Source of the DNA: Celoporthe dispersa
Taxonomy: Eukaryota > Ascomycota > Sordariomycetes > Diaporthales > Cryphonectriaceae
DNA length: 64,000 nucleotides
Assembly: GCA_016584495.1 (NCBI GenBank)
Contig: WAID01000005.1
Coordinates: forward strand, 2,637,436-2,701,435
Direction of reading: 5' to 3'
Within the stretch, counting starts at the first letter, position 1. Each line of letters opens with the position of its first letter. The translations under genes were made by a program, and so were the position numbers. Shown here piece after piece: positions 1-11,522 of this stretch. Under the pieces are notes generated by a model that saw only the letters and a list, made by a program, of their open reading frames with translations, was not told where the DNA came from and did not search any database.

Positions 1-652
1 TTGAGGCCGTCAGAGCCTACGCCGGCATCGTAGGCGCCTAGCAGTGGGGTGGTATCGCTCATTCTAAGTAGCTGTGCTAACTCCGTGGACGGAGTGAGTC
101 CATCTCTCTCTTGGTTATGATGCCTATAGATAGCACTGCTTGAGTATAGGGGATGAGAAGGAGGTGGCGGAGGTGGACATTTGCCTCGCGGCATAGCGTG
201 GAAGACTTTCTGAGCTCTATCAGTTGCTTTCTTAAACTCGCCCAGCTCGAAGAACAGAGTGGCCGTCTCTATCACAGCCCCCGGTATCACTAGGTGGCTC
301 TCGGGTATGCCGAGTTCGTGCATGAGACTCATTTTCTCCTCGATGATGTGAGGGCGTCGTCGAAGCGGCCGGATAGGCCGAGTAGCGTGGCGTGCTTGCG
401 GCGCTTGTGTGGCTTTATCTTCTCCGAATCGACAAGCTTGTCCAGGCGTAGCGAAATGTCGATCAGATTATCAAGCGCCCCCTTGATGTGAACCCCTTTC
501 ACGAGGTTGTCCGTCCTCCTATCCAGCAACATGACCGTATTGTGATGTTCCGGTCTAAACTTGGCATCTGCGGCGGCCCGGGCATGCTCGAAATAGATTA
601 TCGACTTGCGCTTTGGGCCTAGGAGAGCTAGCATCTCCGATGTCAAGCTCAA
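1..652 (-). pseudogene. Helical, TPR-like protein fragment, cut by the window edge, one frame change
   Basis: The minus strand reads from an ATG at 652 for about 100 codons (to about 350). It then continues in a frame one base away through a second open stretch that runs to the window edge. The second part contains a helix pair (MHELGIPESH ... ETATLFFELGEFKKATDRAQKVF) of the kind seen in tetratricopeptide repeats, followed by a proline run. No catalytic motif is visible. The frame change lies near 345-355, at FDDAL / IIEEKM. It may be the C-terminal part of a larger TPR protein, for example one attached to a fungal NLR, but that is a guess. Both the frame break and the missing end make function unlikely. 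Confidence 0.4.
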
Positions 653-2298
653 AGCGCAATATATATTGCTGAATTAAGCGCTTTATGTTTTAATTTTTTT
701 TTCTGTATTTTATTTAGAAATAAAATAAAAAGAATTTTCCTTTATTACAAAGATTCATTTTTGTAAATAAAACATTTTACGTATATTTGTATAAGTATTT
801 TAGTAAAAACTAATAAACTTCTTTCGCTTCTTTGGAAAGCAAAGCCTACGGTAGCAAGAACTGAGTATTAATATCGAAATCTACATATTCAGTGTTCCGG
901 ATTATATAAGCAGAAGCAATGGTTACAGCCTAGCCAATTAGGACCGGCTGTGGGGAAGTATTGGTAAGCTCCTTAAGTAACAACAGCAAACGCTCTTGCT
1001 TTCATCTATCTGGAATTACAGTCAATAGATTCCTGATGCAAAGCCCGAGCTTAGTAAACTAGCTGAGTTGCATGTGCACTTTGAAAGCAAGCTTTTCAAA
1101 TTTTGCAAGATTATGTCCACCCTAGTCGATGAAATCGTTCTTCTCAGGGGCTTCTCAACAAACGCCCGTATAAGCAGAGGAATGCACTTTGTGATCAAGA
1201 CACCCAACCCCTCTGCGGGATTCGCCACAGAGGTTCGCCGTCGGTTCCAAACTACAATGGTCAACATTGCCAGACTCATATACCACAATGCATGACTACT
1301 CAAGCACGCCTGACTATTAGGAACCAACAAAAGGTTCAAGTATAGAAATCAACCGATCCCGAAGCTATCGTCATGCCTGTCTTGACCGGCCCCAAGAGGC
1401 TTGTCGACGTTTCTACTTTCCCGCAAAAGAGGCCGAGGGCATGATCACAATGTGGATGGAAATAGTATGACTCATCAGGAGCGACCTAGTGGCCATGAAG
1501 TGGCTGGTGTTCTCGGTGTACCACTGCTAGGAATTCCATGGTTAGGCTGATTACTCCGCACGACTCAGGAGTGCGAAGCATGGTGTGCATCGATACTTCC
1601 AGGTGAGTACACTCTGATGCGTTCCCAATTCCTCATCATGAGTCTGCACACTTGATCAGCCATTCTCTGGCTTGTGACTTGGTACGAGGGGTGGAGTTCA
1701 TTTGCAGAATGAACTACCTAACGCTGCCAGGAAGAACTAATACCGGGAAACGTGAGGTTCAAAAGAAAACGCGAACAAAAAAAAATGGAACCAGCATCGC
1801 CTGCTCCATCCTTCTAACCTAGGTCACAACATCACACACAAAGTTGCAACAAAAATTATGATTTGCGCTTTCTCTAGCTTCTCAGTCCGGTGGCTGCATA
1901 GAAGGTTCATTTTCTGGCCATATGTATTGCAGCGGTGCTGATGGATGTATACACCTGCCTCTTCCGATAGCAGCTAAAGAACCTGGCTTTCGATAGTTGT
2001 GACTAGTGGACATGAGACCCGTGTATGCTTGGTCGACAGTTGGCTTCGGAATGATGGCACAAGATTACTTCTCCAGCCCCCAGAGTACGGTGCTAGCTCC
2101 TTCAGCCCCCAAAGTACGATGGTAGCTCCTCCGGCCTCCCAAAATGCTAGTGCGCCCGTCTAGAGGATGCTGAAAGTCACATCTTCTCTGAGACATAGGC
2201 ATCATGGCGTGGCCATCAGCTATTTTATAACTGGCGCAAGAGAGATTCGGAGCGGCTAGGACAGACAGACTGGGTTGATTCTTCAAGGCTCCTCCATT
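653..2298. other. Gene-free stretch, AT-rich at its start
   Basis: Bases 660-830 are strongly A/T, the usual signature of RIP-damaged repeat DNA. From 900 to 2298 the composition is ordinary. Only short open frames appear on either strand, none with a recognisable domain or splice pattern. I see no RNA gene. The last few hundred bases would hold the promoter of the GH71 gene that follows. Confidence 0.4.
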
Positions 2299-5200
2299 AT
2301 GAGACTTCCAGTTCTGTACGTGGCCCTGCTCGGGGCCGAGAGCACGCAAGCTGCGGCAGTGTTTGCCCATTTCATGGTATGTCTTCGCGACAGTGTTCGT
2401 TCATATTGCTTCTTGTCCTCTTGCTGACGTGAAGCAGGTCGGCAATGCGCAGAACTACACGCTTTCGACGTGGGAGACGGACATAGGCCTAGCCTAAGAG
2501 GCGCACCTGGACGCCTTTGCGCTCAACATCGCGTATGGCGACAACACGGTGGCAGCCTCGCTCGCGCTGGCCTTTCAAGCGGCCGAAAGTTTGGGCTTCA
2601 GCTTGTTTCTGTCGTTCGACTACGCCGGCGGTACCGGGCCCTGGCCGGCCGATAATGTCTCCAGTATTGCTTCGACCTACATTTCGTCGTCGTCCTATTA
2701 CACCTATAATGGCCAACCCATGATCTCCACCTTTGAGGGTCCGGACTATGCCGATGATTGGGTCACGCTCAAGTCAGATCTTGGTTGCTTTTTTATCCCC
2801 GACTGGTCCTCGAAGGGGGCCGATGCTGCTGTTGCCCTGGGCGTGGCCGATGGACTGTTTAGCTGGGCGGCCTGGGCCTGGGGCGACGAGGCCATGAGCA
2901 CGTACGTAGATGCCTCGTACGTACAGTACCTCGACGGGCTACCGTACATGATGCCGGCCTCGGCATGGTTTTATACCAATTTGCCTGGATACAACAAGAA
3001 CTGGTGCGTATGCGGAAGAAGACACGAGAAGCAGGAGGATCCCAGCCTACCCCATCGGCTGACTTGTTTTTGGGTGTGCTGACTTCCCCAGGCTTTGGCG
3101 TGGTGACAACACCTGGTACGACCGATGGGTGCAAATTTGGTGGCTTCAGCCCGAGTTTGTCGAGATCATCACGTGGAACGATTACGGCGAGTCGCACTAC
3201 ATCGGTCCCTACTATGACAATGCGATCGAGCTTTTCACCACCGGAGAGGCCAACTTCAATTATGCCGACGGCATGCCGCACGACGGATGGCGCTTTATTC
3301 TGCCGTTTGTTATTGACATGTACAAAGAGGGCACGGCTACCATTACCGAGGAAGGTGTGGTCAGCTGGTACCGCCTGAGCGAGGCAGCGGCGTGCGACAG
3401 CGGTTACACATCTGGAAACACCGCTAGTCAGCTGCAGATCGAGTTTGAGCCATACGACATAGTAGAGGACGCCATCTTCTTTACGGCGCTGCTGGCGTCC
3501 GACGCCGACATCAGCATAACTGTCGGAGGTGCCGCGCTGGCGGCCTCATGGACTTATACACCCGAGGGCGGCGTTGGCTTATACCACGGCAGTGTCTCTT
3601 TCTCCGGCTACTCAGGCGCGGTCGAGGTGGCAGTCGTGCGTGGCGGCGCCACCGTAGCCTCCTTCACAGGCGCATCCATCGGCGCGGCTGGGTGTACAGA
3701 CGGGTATACCAACTTCAACGCCTGGGTGGGCAGCGCCGCTCGGGCAACGCCATCTCGGCCACACCGGCTCTCACGCTGTCTGAGATGGCATGTGTGAATG
3801 GCACGGGCGCGGGCAACTTCGAAGGTCTTTGCTCGTTTGCATGCCAGTGGGGCTACTACTGTCCCAGTACGGCGTGCGTTTGCCAGGCGATGGGCTCCGC
3901 GGTAGCCTCGTCGCTGGTGCCGTCGGCGACGGGCCCGGTGGGCTGGCCCATCGATGGCGAAGATGCCAGCTACGAGGGTCTCTGCGCTTATGACTGCGAG
4001 CGGGGCTGGTGCCCCTCGGCTGCTTGTGGAACCGTCTCCGTGCCTCTAGCCACCCCGACCGTTTCCGACTTCAGCCCGCTGGCTTGTGGAGGAGGCGATG
4101 TGGCAGGCGATGATGCCAACCTGGGCGGGCTCTGCGGCTTCGCATGCGGCTACGGCTTCTGCCCGATCGTGGCTTGCGCCTGTACGGCCTCGGGGGCTCT
4201 CCCCGCCCAGCCGGAGGCCACCAGCTCTGTCACCGGCGTCCCAGCCGCCGGCCTCAGTGAGCCTACTTACAGCGCCCTGTGCAGTTACGCCTGTGAGCAT
4301 GGCTACTGTCCATCTGCAGCCTGTAGCGCCGAAAGCTCGACCACCAGCTCTTTAAGCCCCACGAACACGATTGTCGACCTGTCGACCGACCCCAGCGAGG
4401 CCAGCAGTATCTGCGCTTACACCTTCACCACACGGGCTACCAACGCTGCCGAGATTGTGGCATCCTCGTGGACGGACAGTGGTGCGGCTGGTTACTTAAA
4501 CATTATCCTGACGGACAGCACCGAAGGGTGGGTGACAAATCTGGTTGAGAATAGTAGCCCTGCCGGTACAAGTGGCTTTTCGAGCGTCGACTGTAGCAGT
4601 GGATTCCCCGACTCATCCGAGTGCCCCATCGTCGGCTTCTCCAACTGCGAGTCGTGGAACCCTGCCGAGGCTTACTGGGTTTATGCCTCAGTCTCCCAGC
4701 TGTACCAAGTCCTGACCTGGATCAGTGGCAATATCACGGCCTTCTCCGGCACTCAAGGCACCGTCGACGTCGAGAACATCGCATCCGCCTGGGACACGCC
4801 ATCGACGAGCGCATCTACTGTCTTCAGCGTGCTCGTCTCCGTCTTCGAATCTATCGCCGGTGTCGGAACCCTGGCTGGCGATGGATCTGGCCTCGACGCT
4901 GCGGGCACTACGGCTGACGGGCTCTCGGGTCTGTCCACGCTATTTAGCGATCTGAGCGGCTTGGCAGACGAGGGTGATGAGGTTCAAGAGCTGCAAAATA
5001 TATTTGCAGACGTTGTCAAGAGCTTCACAAACAGCTTGGCTGATGCGGTCGATGATCTGTTTGGCAATGCCATCAAGGATGTCTCGTATATCGAGAAGGT
5101 CTTGGGGAAGGGCGCGTGGATGGATACCGACATTTTCTGGCGGACTGCTGATCTCTATAACATTGCCACCCAGTCTATGATGGCGAGTCGTGTCGACAAG

Positions 5201-5728
5201 CTAATTACTTTCCGATCTACTTTTCAACGGCCTATGTTGACCATTTCGCCATTCAGGAGCAATTTGTCCTCGTCCAAGCAATGCAGTCTCAGGCGTCTGG
5301 AAACGTCTACTGTCTTCTATACAGTACCGACGAGTATAATACCATGACTAAATGCTCTTCTGTTAGTAACAGTACTTGGTACAACGATGTAAGCGTAATT
5401 CTGATCTCAGGCGTCTACCATTCGCATCTACTGACCTTTTATGAAGACTTGTCTCGCGTTTGGCAAGTGGATAACTTACGACCTTGACGACGGCACCTAT
5501 GAGCCTCAAGTGAGCAAGTTCTTAGGTACGAATAAGCTAGAAAGCCTGAACACTTATGTGACCAATGTTACAGCTGCCCTTATCAACAATTACGAATGCT
5601 ACTTGCGTGGAGGGGGCAACTCTACTTATTCCATAGTTCCTTTTGATGTGTCTGACCCTATTGACTACACACCATGTTTTTGGAACTTGACTGCGTTCCC
5701 TATCACTCCGACTGCTGCTAGCTCTTAA
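2299..5728 (+). pseudogene. Secreted GH71 alpha-1,3-glucanase (mutanase), disrupted
   Basis: A secreted enzyme that would cut alpha-1,3-glucan of fungal cell walls. The ATG at 2299 opens a signal peptide (MRLPVLYVALLGAESTQAAA), then the GH71 start VFAHFMVGN. Introns: 2377-2437, 3004-3091 and 5389-5446. GH71 landmarks include ALNIAYGD, FSFDYAGG-like LSFDYAGG, STFEGPDYADDW, CFFIPDWSS, VADGLFSWAAW, LPGYNKNW and ITWNDYGESHYIGP. Four cysteine modules (EGLCSFACQWGYYCPSTACVC type, about 3790-4330) resemble mutan-binding CBM24 repeats. A long C-terminal region of unknown fold follows. Breaks: TAA at 2495-2497, where the family has Gln in AQEAH (a C-to-T change); a one-base frame change near 3745 between NAWVGSA and SGNAISATPALT; another near 5190-5215. 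About 1,070 codons if repaired. Confidence 0.85.
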
Positions 5729-6769
5729 AAGTATTTAGCTTCCTAGCTTTCAGATTTTTTTCCCCCCTAGTTTTTCATATATCCTTCGTGCCGAATATAA
5801 TGCTTGACTCAAGCTATGCTCGTGCTTTTAATCGGAGTTGCTTTTGATTGCTTTGTAATAAGTGATTATAAGCTGAGAAGAGCCAGAAATATATCAATTT
5901 TGAAAGAATATAATTGCATTCAGTTCCGAGAGACCTAGCAATTGTTATTACCTTTCACAATTATAATAACGCATCCAGTATGCAAGTTACATACAAGCTA
6001 ATTACACAAGACAAACGCTATATGTATGCGAGCTACTCAATTATTGAAGGATTGAAAATAATCTCAGATTAATTATTATTGAATAGATTGTTTCTTCAGT
6101 TTTTAATCTCAATATCGGCTTATTATATTGCAATAGCTTGTTTGCTAATAATACTTTTATGCTTCGTAATAGGCGCCTCTACATATACTCTTCGACATTG
6201 CTGCGGCAGAGAGCCTCGATTAAAATAATTAGCAAGCTCAAAAATTCAATTTTAGCATAACTGCGAATCTTGAGTTCGGCTAATACAGAATCTAGCTTAT
6301 CATAACCAAGTAGTCTATTTTGCAAAAAAAAAAAAAAAAAAGCCGCTTTGATATCGGGTATAGTAAGTTATCCAAATGCAATATTCTTAACGAGGTCGAA
6401 TTTAATAATATTACCAAGTATAGTGGATTCGATGAAATGAAGGGTAGCAATGTGTTATATTCTACATTGCTATGTCCCATAGGACATGTAGGTCCTAGAA
6501 CTAGGACATTAGGATTCAGCATCATTTGCGAATACAAGAGTGCGGAGAGAGCGAGCTTGTTTTCTTTTGTCTCCTTGAGTGACTCATTAACTACTTGCAT
6601 ATTATGTAATTTATGATATAAAATATTATAGTATTCACAAAAATTTCTTTATATAAAGCTACTAGAACATCTATTTATTTTCGAAATAACTAGTGCTCCT
6701 TCTTATGTGCAGAGCTTGAAGACCTGATGTGGGTTGGAAGCTTTGTAAAAGCAATGACAGTCGCCACAT
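5729..6769. other. AT-rich gene-free stretch
   Basis: Strongly A/T, with an 18-base A run at 6324-6341 and no credible coding frame on either strand. The composition suggests an old RIP-damaged repeat, but I see no terminal repeats that would define an element. Confidence 0.5.
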
Positions 6770-7838
6770 CTAACGTCCTGTCTCCGGGACGAGATTATAA
6801 CTGCCTCGATCAGTGGGATCTCCCGTTATGTTAGGGTGACGGCTGTGACTGAGATCCCACGCAGACCTTTGTTCTGCAAAGTCCGTGAGCGCATCAAAGT
6901 CCTTGCAAACATGCTTTTGTCCCCATCCAGCATCCGCCCAAGCCCCTGTCTCGCCCTCCATCGACGTATCTGCGCTGCATAGAATGGACTGTCTGAGGTA
7001 CTCGACGCAGTGTGAAGTGTGCTCTACCTTGTTCATTTCCATCTTTTTGAATTCCTCGCGGGAGGTTCCCATACGGGATGCGAGGATCGACTGCCATACA
7101 GTAAGCAGAGAGCGTGACAAATTAGAAGGACAGTGAAAAGCCGAGATGTCTTACCAGACAGTGAAGCTGGTGGTACACTGAGAGAATGTAGGCCGGTTGC
7201 CAATCCTTAACTACACCGTGGATGTCCAGAGGTGGGTAGGCGTGTTCCCAATCGTCGCTGTACGGTGAAACAACATAGCCTCGGCCTCCTACACAGGTGT
7301 CGTCAGTCAAATCTTTCTGTAATCTATAGCCGTTCAAAGGAAATACTAGCAGCCGCTTACTAGGGAAGAGAGCCTGCCAGTTCTCATGGATCTCGTTGTT
7401 CCGGGTTGCATTCATGAACATTTCTGGATCAGCATAGACAAGATCAGGGCCAAAACCAGCAGCATTGCCAAATGTCACAATTTTCTCGGGTACTACCAGA
7501 TTCAATGTCAGTTTGAACCACATCAATACGTGTTCATTTAGTTCATCAGTTCCTCGAGCACCAGTCACTGGCGATGTCTTACACGGCGGGCCGAAAGGGC
7601 GTAGAGTAGTTGACGAGTATTTCATATATGAAATATACAACGACTCAGCCAGCGTGACTAGGACTAGAAAGACCTCGATGACTCCCCGAGTTGAACAGTA
7701 GCGCCTCCTCCGGTGAACTGAGAGGGGTGTGCCATGTCCGTCTTCTTGAATTAACGCTTCCGTTTCAATAGGTTGTTCAGAAGATGTGTCGGACGAGTCG
7801 CGTTTTTCATTGTATGGTCGATACGAGTAGCTGTCCAT
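6770..7838 (-). CDS. UstYa-like (DUF3328) membrane-anchored oxidase
   Basis: Member of the fungal UstYa/DUF3328 family, whose members oxidise and cyclise ribosomal peptides (ustiloxin, cyclochlorotine, victorin). Three exons, 7838-7361, 7288-7155 and 7090-6770, give 310 residues; both introns have clean GTAAG donors and the phases close (1 and 0). From the start MDSYSYRPYNEK there is a charged cytosolic tail, then one membrane segment (VIEVFLVLVTLAESLYISYM). The lumenal part has ALFPRGRGYV across the first splice and both family motifs: HQLHC at the second splice and HTSHC in the last exon, followed by VEYLRQSILCSADTSME. This is the canonical branch of the family. It lies 1.6 kb from a repeat-peptide precursor gene, its likely substrate by analogy. 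Confidence 0.87.
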
Positions 7839-8442
7839 GATGCACAAAAGCTGATCGATGAATGTTGCACTATGAGAGAAGAGAATGCATTGACTATTAG
7901 GACTGGTAAAGCTAGAAGAATGATTAGAGGAAAGGGCAAGAATGACAGAGGCTGCAGGACATAAGCTGGGTACGTAGGTACCATGGAAGCAAACCTCAAG
8001 CAGAGACGCTTTCAACTTTGCGGCCAGCAAAATACCTAGGTACATACCTAGTCGCCTACTTGCCTAACCAACTTGGGGTATATAGCCGAATGCACCGTTA
8101 TCGAGGGCGCACAGTGTATGTACCATGCATCAACTTGCAGCGGTTGTTTCAAGATTTTCCAGCCCTGTGCCTCAGTTCTCAGCACTAAATAAAGTGGGTG
8201 CTTCTCCTCTTACCAGAACACAGTCAAGAGCACCTGGAGAGAACGAAATTACCATCATTAGCACCTATCACACATACGATTGCAAGCTGAGGGCTGAGCC
8301 GGTTTTGCCTTTGGCTATACACGCGATTTGTTTCCTTTGGCAGCCTTTACTGCAAGTCTGGTCTTTATCTTAGCTCTCACCCCGACTCAATTCCGACGGA
8401 CAATGACTGACTGAGTACATACCTCTCCAGGTAGAGTGAACG
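7839..8442. other. Intergenic region between divergent genes
   Basis: The UstYa-like gene leaves to the left and the ankyrin gene starts to the right, so both promoters lie here. No credible coding frame. A CTCTCCAG just before 8431 could be a 3' splice site, in which case the ankyrin gene has a 5' exon I cannot identify. Confidence 0.35.
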
Positions 8443-9334
8443 ATGGTTGAAGACGACGAAGATGAGCCTGGCTGGACAGAGCTCCAGCTTGCTGCCTTCC
8501 ATGGCGATCTGGTCAAGGTTACCGACCTCTTAGCTCGTGGGGCTAACGTAAACGAGTCTCCTCGGGGCTACTACGGCCGGACTGCCCTGCAAGCGGCCTG
8601 CATGGGTCGTTACAAAGACGTTGTGCATACTCTTCTGGCTCGCGGGGCGGACATCAATGCCCCCGGAGGAAACAACAGCATGCGTACCGCCCTGCAGCTT
8701 GCGTGCGGCGTTGCAGATAACGAAGCCATCATCCACCTTCTTCTTGATGCAGGGGCACGGATAAACGACCGAGCCTACCGTTACAATGGCCGAACCGCAC
8801 TTCAGGCAGCTGCAGGAAGCAGGCAATTATGCTGTGGTGGACGAGTTGTTGACGCTGGGGGCTGAAGTGAACGCCCCGCCCTCACCAACCGTCGGTGTGA
8901 CCGCCTTGCAAGCTGCCTGCATAGGTACTGGCAACCCCAGACGACTTGAGATCCTTCGTCGTCTTCTAGACGAGGGTGCCAATGTCAATGCTCCGGCGTG
9001 TAAGCACAAAGGATTCACCGCGCTCCAGGCCGCATGTCTTACCAACAATCTTGCTGCGGTGGATGTTCTTCTTGCCGCTGGAGCCGATGTGAACGCGCCG
9101 GGCAGCCTCTACCAGGGAGCAACAGCTCTTCATGCAGCTGCACACATGGGGCTTGCCGATATTTTGAGAAAGCTTTTGGATGAAGGAGCGAATGTCAATA
9201 TCGCTGCAGGCCCAACGAAGCAGACACCGCTTCAGAGTGCACAGCTCAATGATCACTCCCAGTGCGTTGAGCTACTTACAGCGGCTGGCGGCGTATCTAA
9301 TGGAGCACGAGCAATCTTTTTATTTGATTCTTGA
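8443..9334 (+). pseudogene. Ankyrin-repeat protein with one frame change
   Basis: About eight ankyrin repeats of roughly 33-37 residues, each with the TALQAAC..G....V..LL..GA.(V/I)N pattern, and nothing else recognisable. The start MVEDDEDEPGWTELQLAAFHGD leads directly into the first repeat. The reading frame changes by one base near 8815: repeat four begins GRTALQAAA in the first frame and continues EAGNYAVVDELLTLGAEVN in the next. One extra G in the CAGGAAG context would explain it. The second frame then runs cleanly to a stop at 9334. It could be the detached C-terminal part of an NLR-type protein or a free ankyrin protein. It lies inside the peptide-cluster region but has no obvious role there. 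Confidence 0.75.
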
Positions 9335-9482
9335 GCATATACTTCATAGCTATACAAGTTGTTATGTATCAGGCTATCCAGGTGGATGGGATGAATTTAG
9401 AGAATCAGAAGTTATAGCGTACATGGGATCCTATACCTTCGATGATCTCAGGGCTTATCTGTCTGTTCTAAGGCTATGTCCG

Positions 9483-9885
9483 CTAAGCGTTGACTTCGAT
9501 ATCCTCCTCTGCGACTGGTGTGGTACCGCTGCTCGCCTCCCTCTTGGAGGACACTTCGATATCCTCCTCTGCGACTGGTGTGGTACCGCTACTCGCCTCC
9601 CTCTTGGAAGACACTTCAATATCCTCCTCTGCGACTGGTGTGGTACCGCTACTCGCCTCCCTCTTGGAAGACACTGCAATATCCTCCTCTGCGACTGGTG
9701 TGGTACCGCTGCTCGCCTCCCTCTTGAACGCACGAGCATTGAGCTGTATTATTTCAGTTATAGTTTTCAGCTTTGGTCTAAAGGTCTCTCACCAGTCCAG
9801 GCTGCCCGGATGCCGGACCCGGTATCGTCATGCCAACAACCAGAGCCGCACCAAAGATGGTGCTCAGAGCCACAGAGAATTTCAT
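9483..9885 (-). CDS. Secreted Kex2-processed repeat peptide precursor (candidate RiPP precursor)
   Basis: Two exons, 9885-9793 and 9743-9483, joined across a 49-base intron with GTGAGA donor, AACTGA branch site and TACAG acceptor, encode 117 residues. Residues 1-27 are a signal peptide (MKFSVALSTIFGAALVVGMT, then IPGPASG). A short leader follows, then LNARAFKR and four 20-residue repeats, EASSGTTPVAEEDIEVSSKR type; the last ends EVNA at the stop. Every unit is bounded by a dibasic KR (Kex2 site) followed by EA, the dipeptide trimmed by Ste13 in yeast pheromone precursors. This is the architecture of UstA-type dikaritin precursors and of Kex2-processed repeat proteins. There is no WC-type alpha-pheromone core. 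The repeat has no Tyr, Trp or Phe, unlike ustiloxin or asperipin cores, so any modification is unknown. Three HXXHC-type genes surround it. Confidence 0.87.
9496..9735. repeat. Four tandem 60-bp units inside the peptide precursor gene
   Basis: Four head-to-tail copies of a 60-base unit, in frame with the 20-residue peptide repeat on the minus strand. The copies differ at only a few positions. Most differences are silent (Ile ATC/ATT, Ser TCC/TCT, Ser AGC/AGT); one changes Glu to Ala (GAA/GCA) in the first-translated unit. Confidence 0.95.
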
Positions 9886-11522
9886 GGTGACTTTAACGAG
9901 TTTGCGGCGGACGCACGCTGGACAAAATGATTTGTATGGGCTTGAGTAATGGAAAGCTAGTGTTGAGTGTCGAGTGTTCTTGTTATCAGCGATGCCTTGA
10001 AATATGCCAGAGGCATCTGGCGGAGAATACTAAACTTATAACAAATTGGACATACTCACATAATCGAGAACATCAAGCCTTGCCTAGCGAATTGTGTGTC
10101 CCCACCCCCACACCACTTCACTCCTAACGGTATCAGACTAAGTCCACTGTGCTTGTGACCTCTTCATGAGTGGGCTCGGGATCCTCGAAAATGGACAATG
10201 CATGGATAAACTCCAGAATTTGGAATGTTCAAGGTACATATTGCGTCTTGGAGTTCCAGTGCATTCCGGAGAAACCCCGGTGACATCGTCTAAGAGACAT
10301 TCAAGCTGGGGGAGCCAACGATCCTTCTCATGCAATGATCAGGGCGGGGAGAAACAATCACTGTGACACTGTATATCCATCCAAGCCCTTGTGACCTTTA
10401 CCTATGATTTACCACACGGAGACGATGCCGTTCCCGCGCTAGTAAATAGTTGAACATAGCAGCCTACACTAGTGATGACACAGCCTTGCAGCCTTCTCCA
10501 CAGCCTTACTACTTACAGAACATAAGCCGGTAGGATCTCAGCTCCACTGAGCCACATACCTACTTACCATAGTACATTCTACAATCTGAGGTCGCGATAT
10601 CGCCACCCTTGCTAGGGACCATCTGGGACTCGCTTATGAGTAGTTCATACCCCTTTAAGTAAATGCATGGATGAAAAATACCCCTGATATGGAGTAAGTT
10701 TAGCCCTATATCTCTTGGCTCACTATATATATCGTTTTGTTTTCTGTCCGGCACCCGCAAAAAGTGCTAGTCGCGTATCAGGGACCCACAGCGGCTCCCG
10801 AGGTAAGCACCAAAATGCAGAGCTGCGTATTATCACTTGTTGTCAGTCTTTAGCTCAAACGCCAACGCGCAAATATCGATTCAAACAGTTTGAAGATGCG
10901 AGACTTTACTAATGTAGGAAGGCAGCCGCTCTATGAATGGCTTCAGTTGGATTAGAGCAGAGTCAGAGTCAAATCAGATTGGATGGTCGTATCAGCACCC
11001 ATGTAGTCGACGCCGTTAGAAACCCCTGATTCTGATAACAACTTGCATCACAAGACCCCCAGGCTGACGGTCCATAGGTCCTGACCAGGACCGAAGGACA
11101 TGCAGTAGCCGAGCTCCTGGGAACACCTCCAATCCGTCCCCAGTGCTTGTTGCACGGTACAAAAATGTGGCTGAAAGCTTGAGTCTTCGTTCCGCGAAAG
11201 CGCGCAATCTAAATTACGGCGGATAGAGGATAATACATCTTGATAATGAGAAATATCAGACACGAGGCCATTTCCCGAGTAGTGAGCACTCGCCGGCTAG
11301 CTAGACCCGAAAATTGATGAAAATCTTAACGTTACTTGAGCAGATGAATTTTAACTTCACGTAGAGCTGCTACATTCTGCATGTGCCACAGTTCGGCAGC
11401 CTGTAAATGGGCTAGCCAGCTTACAACAGTTGGAAATAATATGGTAGACACATACGGGTGGTAGATCATCTTGAACAACAGCGGTTAAACAGTTGATAGA
11501 TGGAAAGACTCTGCGAGCTGAG
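9886..11522. other. Intergenic region of the peptide cluster
   Basis: Upstream of the precursor (minus) and downstream of the second HXXHC gene (minus). Several 60-75 codon open frames occur on both strands, none with a domain, signal peptide or splice partner I can defend. A further small gene here cannot be excluded. Confidence 0.3.

Noticed and set aside
1022..1339. Open frames on both strands
   Set aside because: No domain, no splice partner, overlapping antisense frames of similar size.
9483..9885. Alpha-type mating pheromone precursor
   Set aside because: KREA sites fit, but the repeats lack the Trp/Cys-containing core of Pezizomycotina alpha pheromones.
9180..9890. Plus-strand frame through the 60-bp repeats (repeating CDWCGTAARLP)
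   Set aside because: It is the antisense of the spliced precursor. It lacks a signal peptide, its repeats have no processing logic, and it overlaps the ankyrin gene end in another frame.
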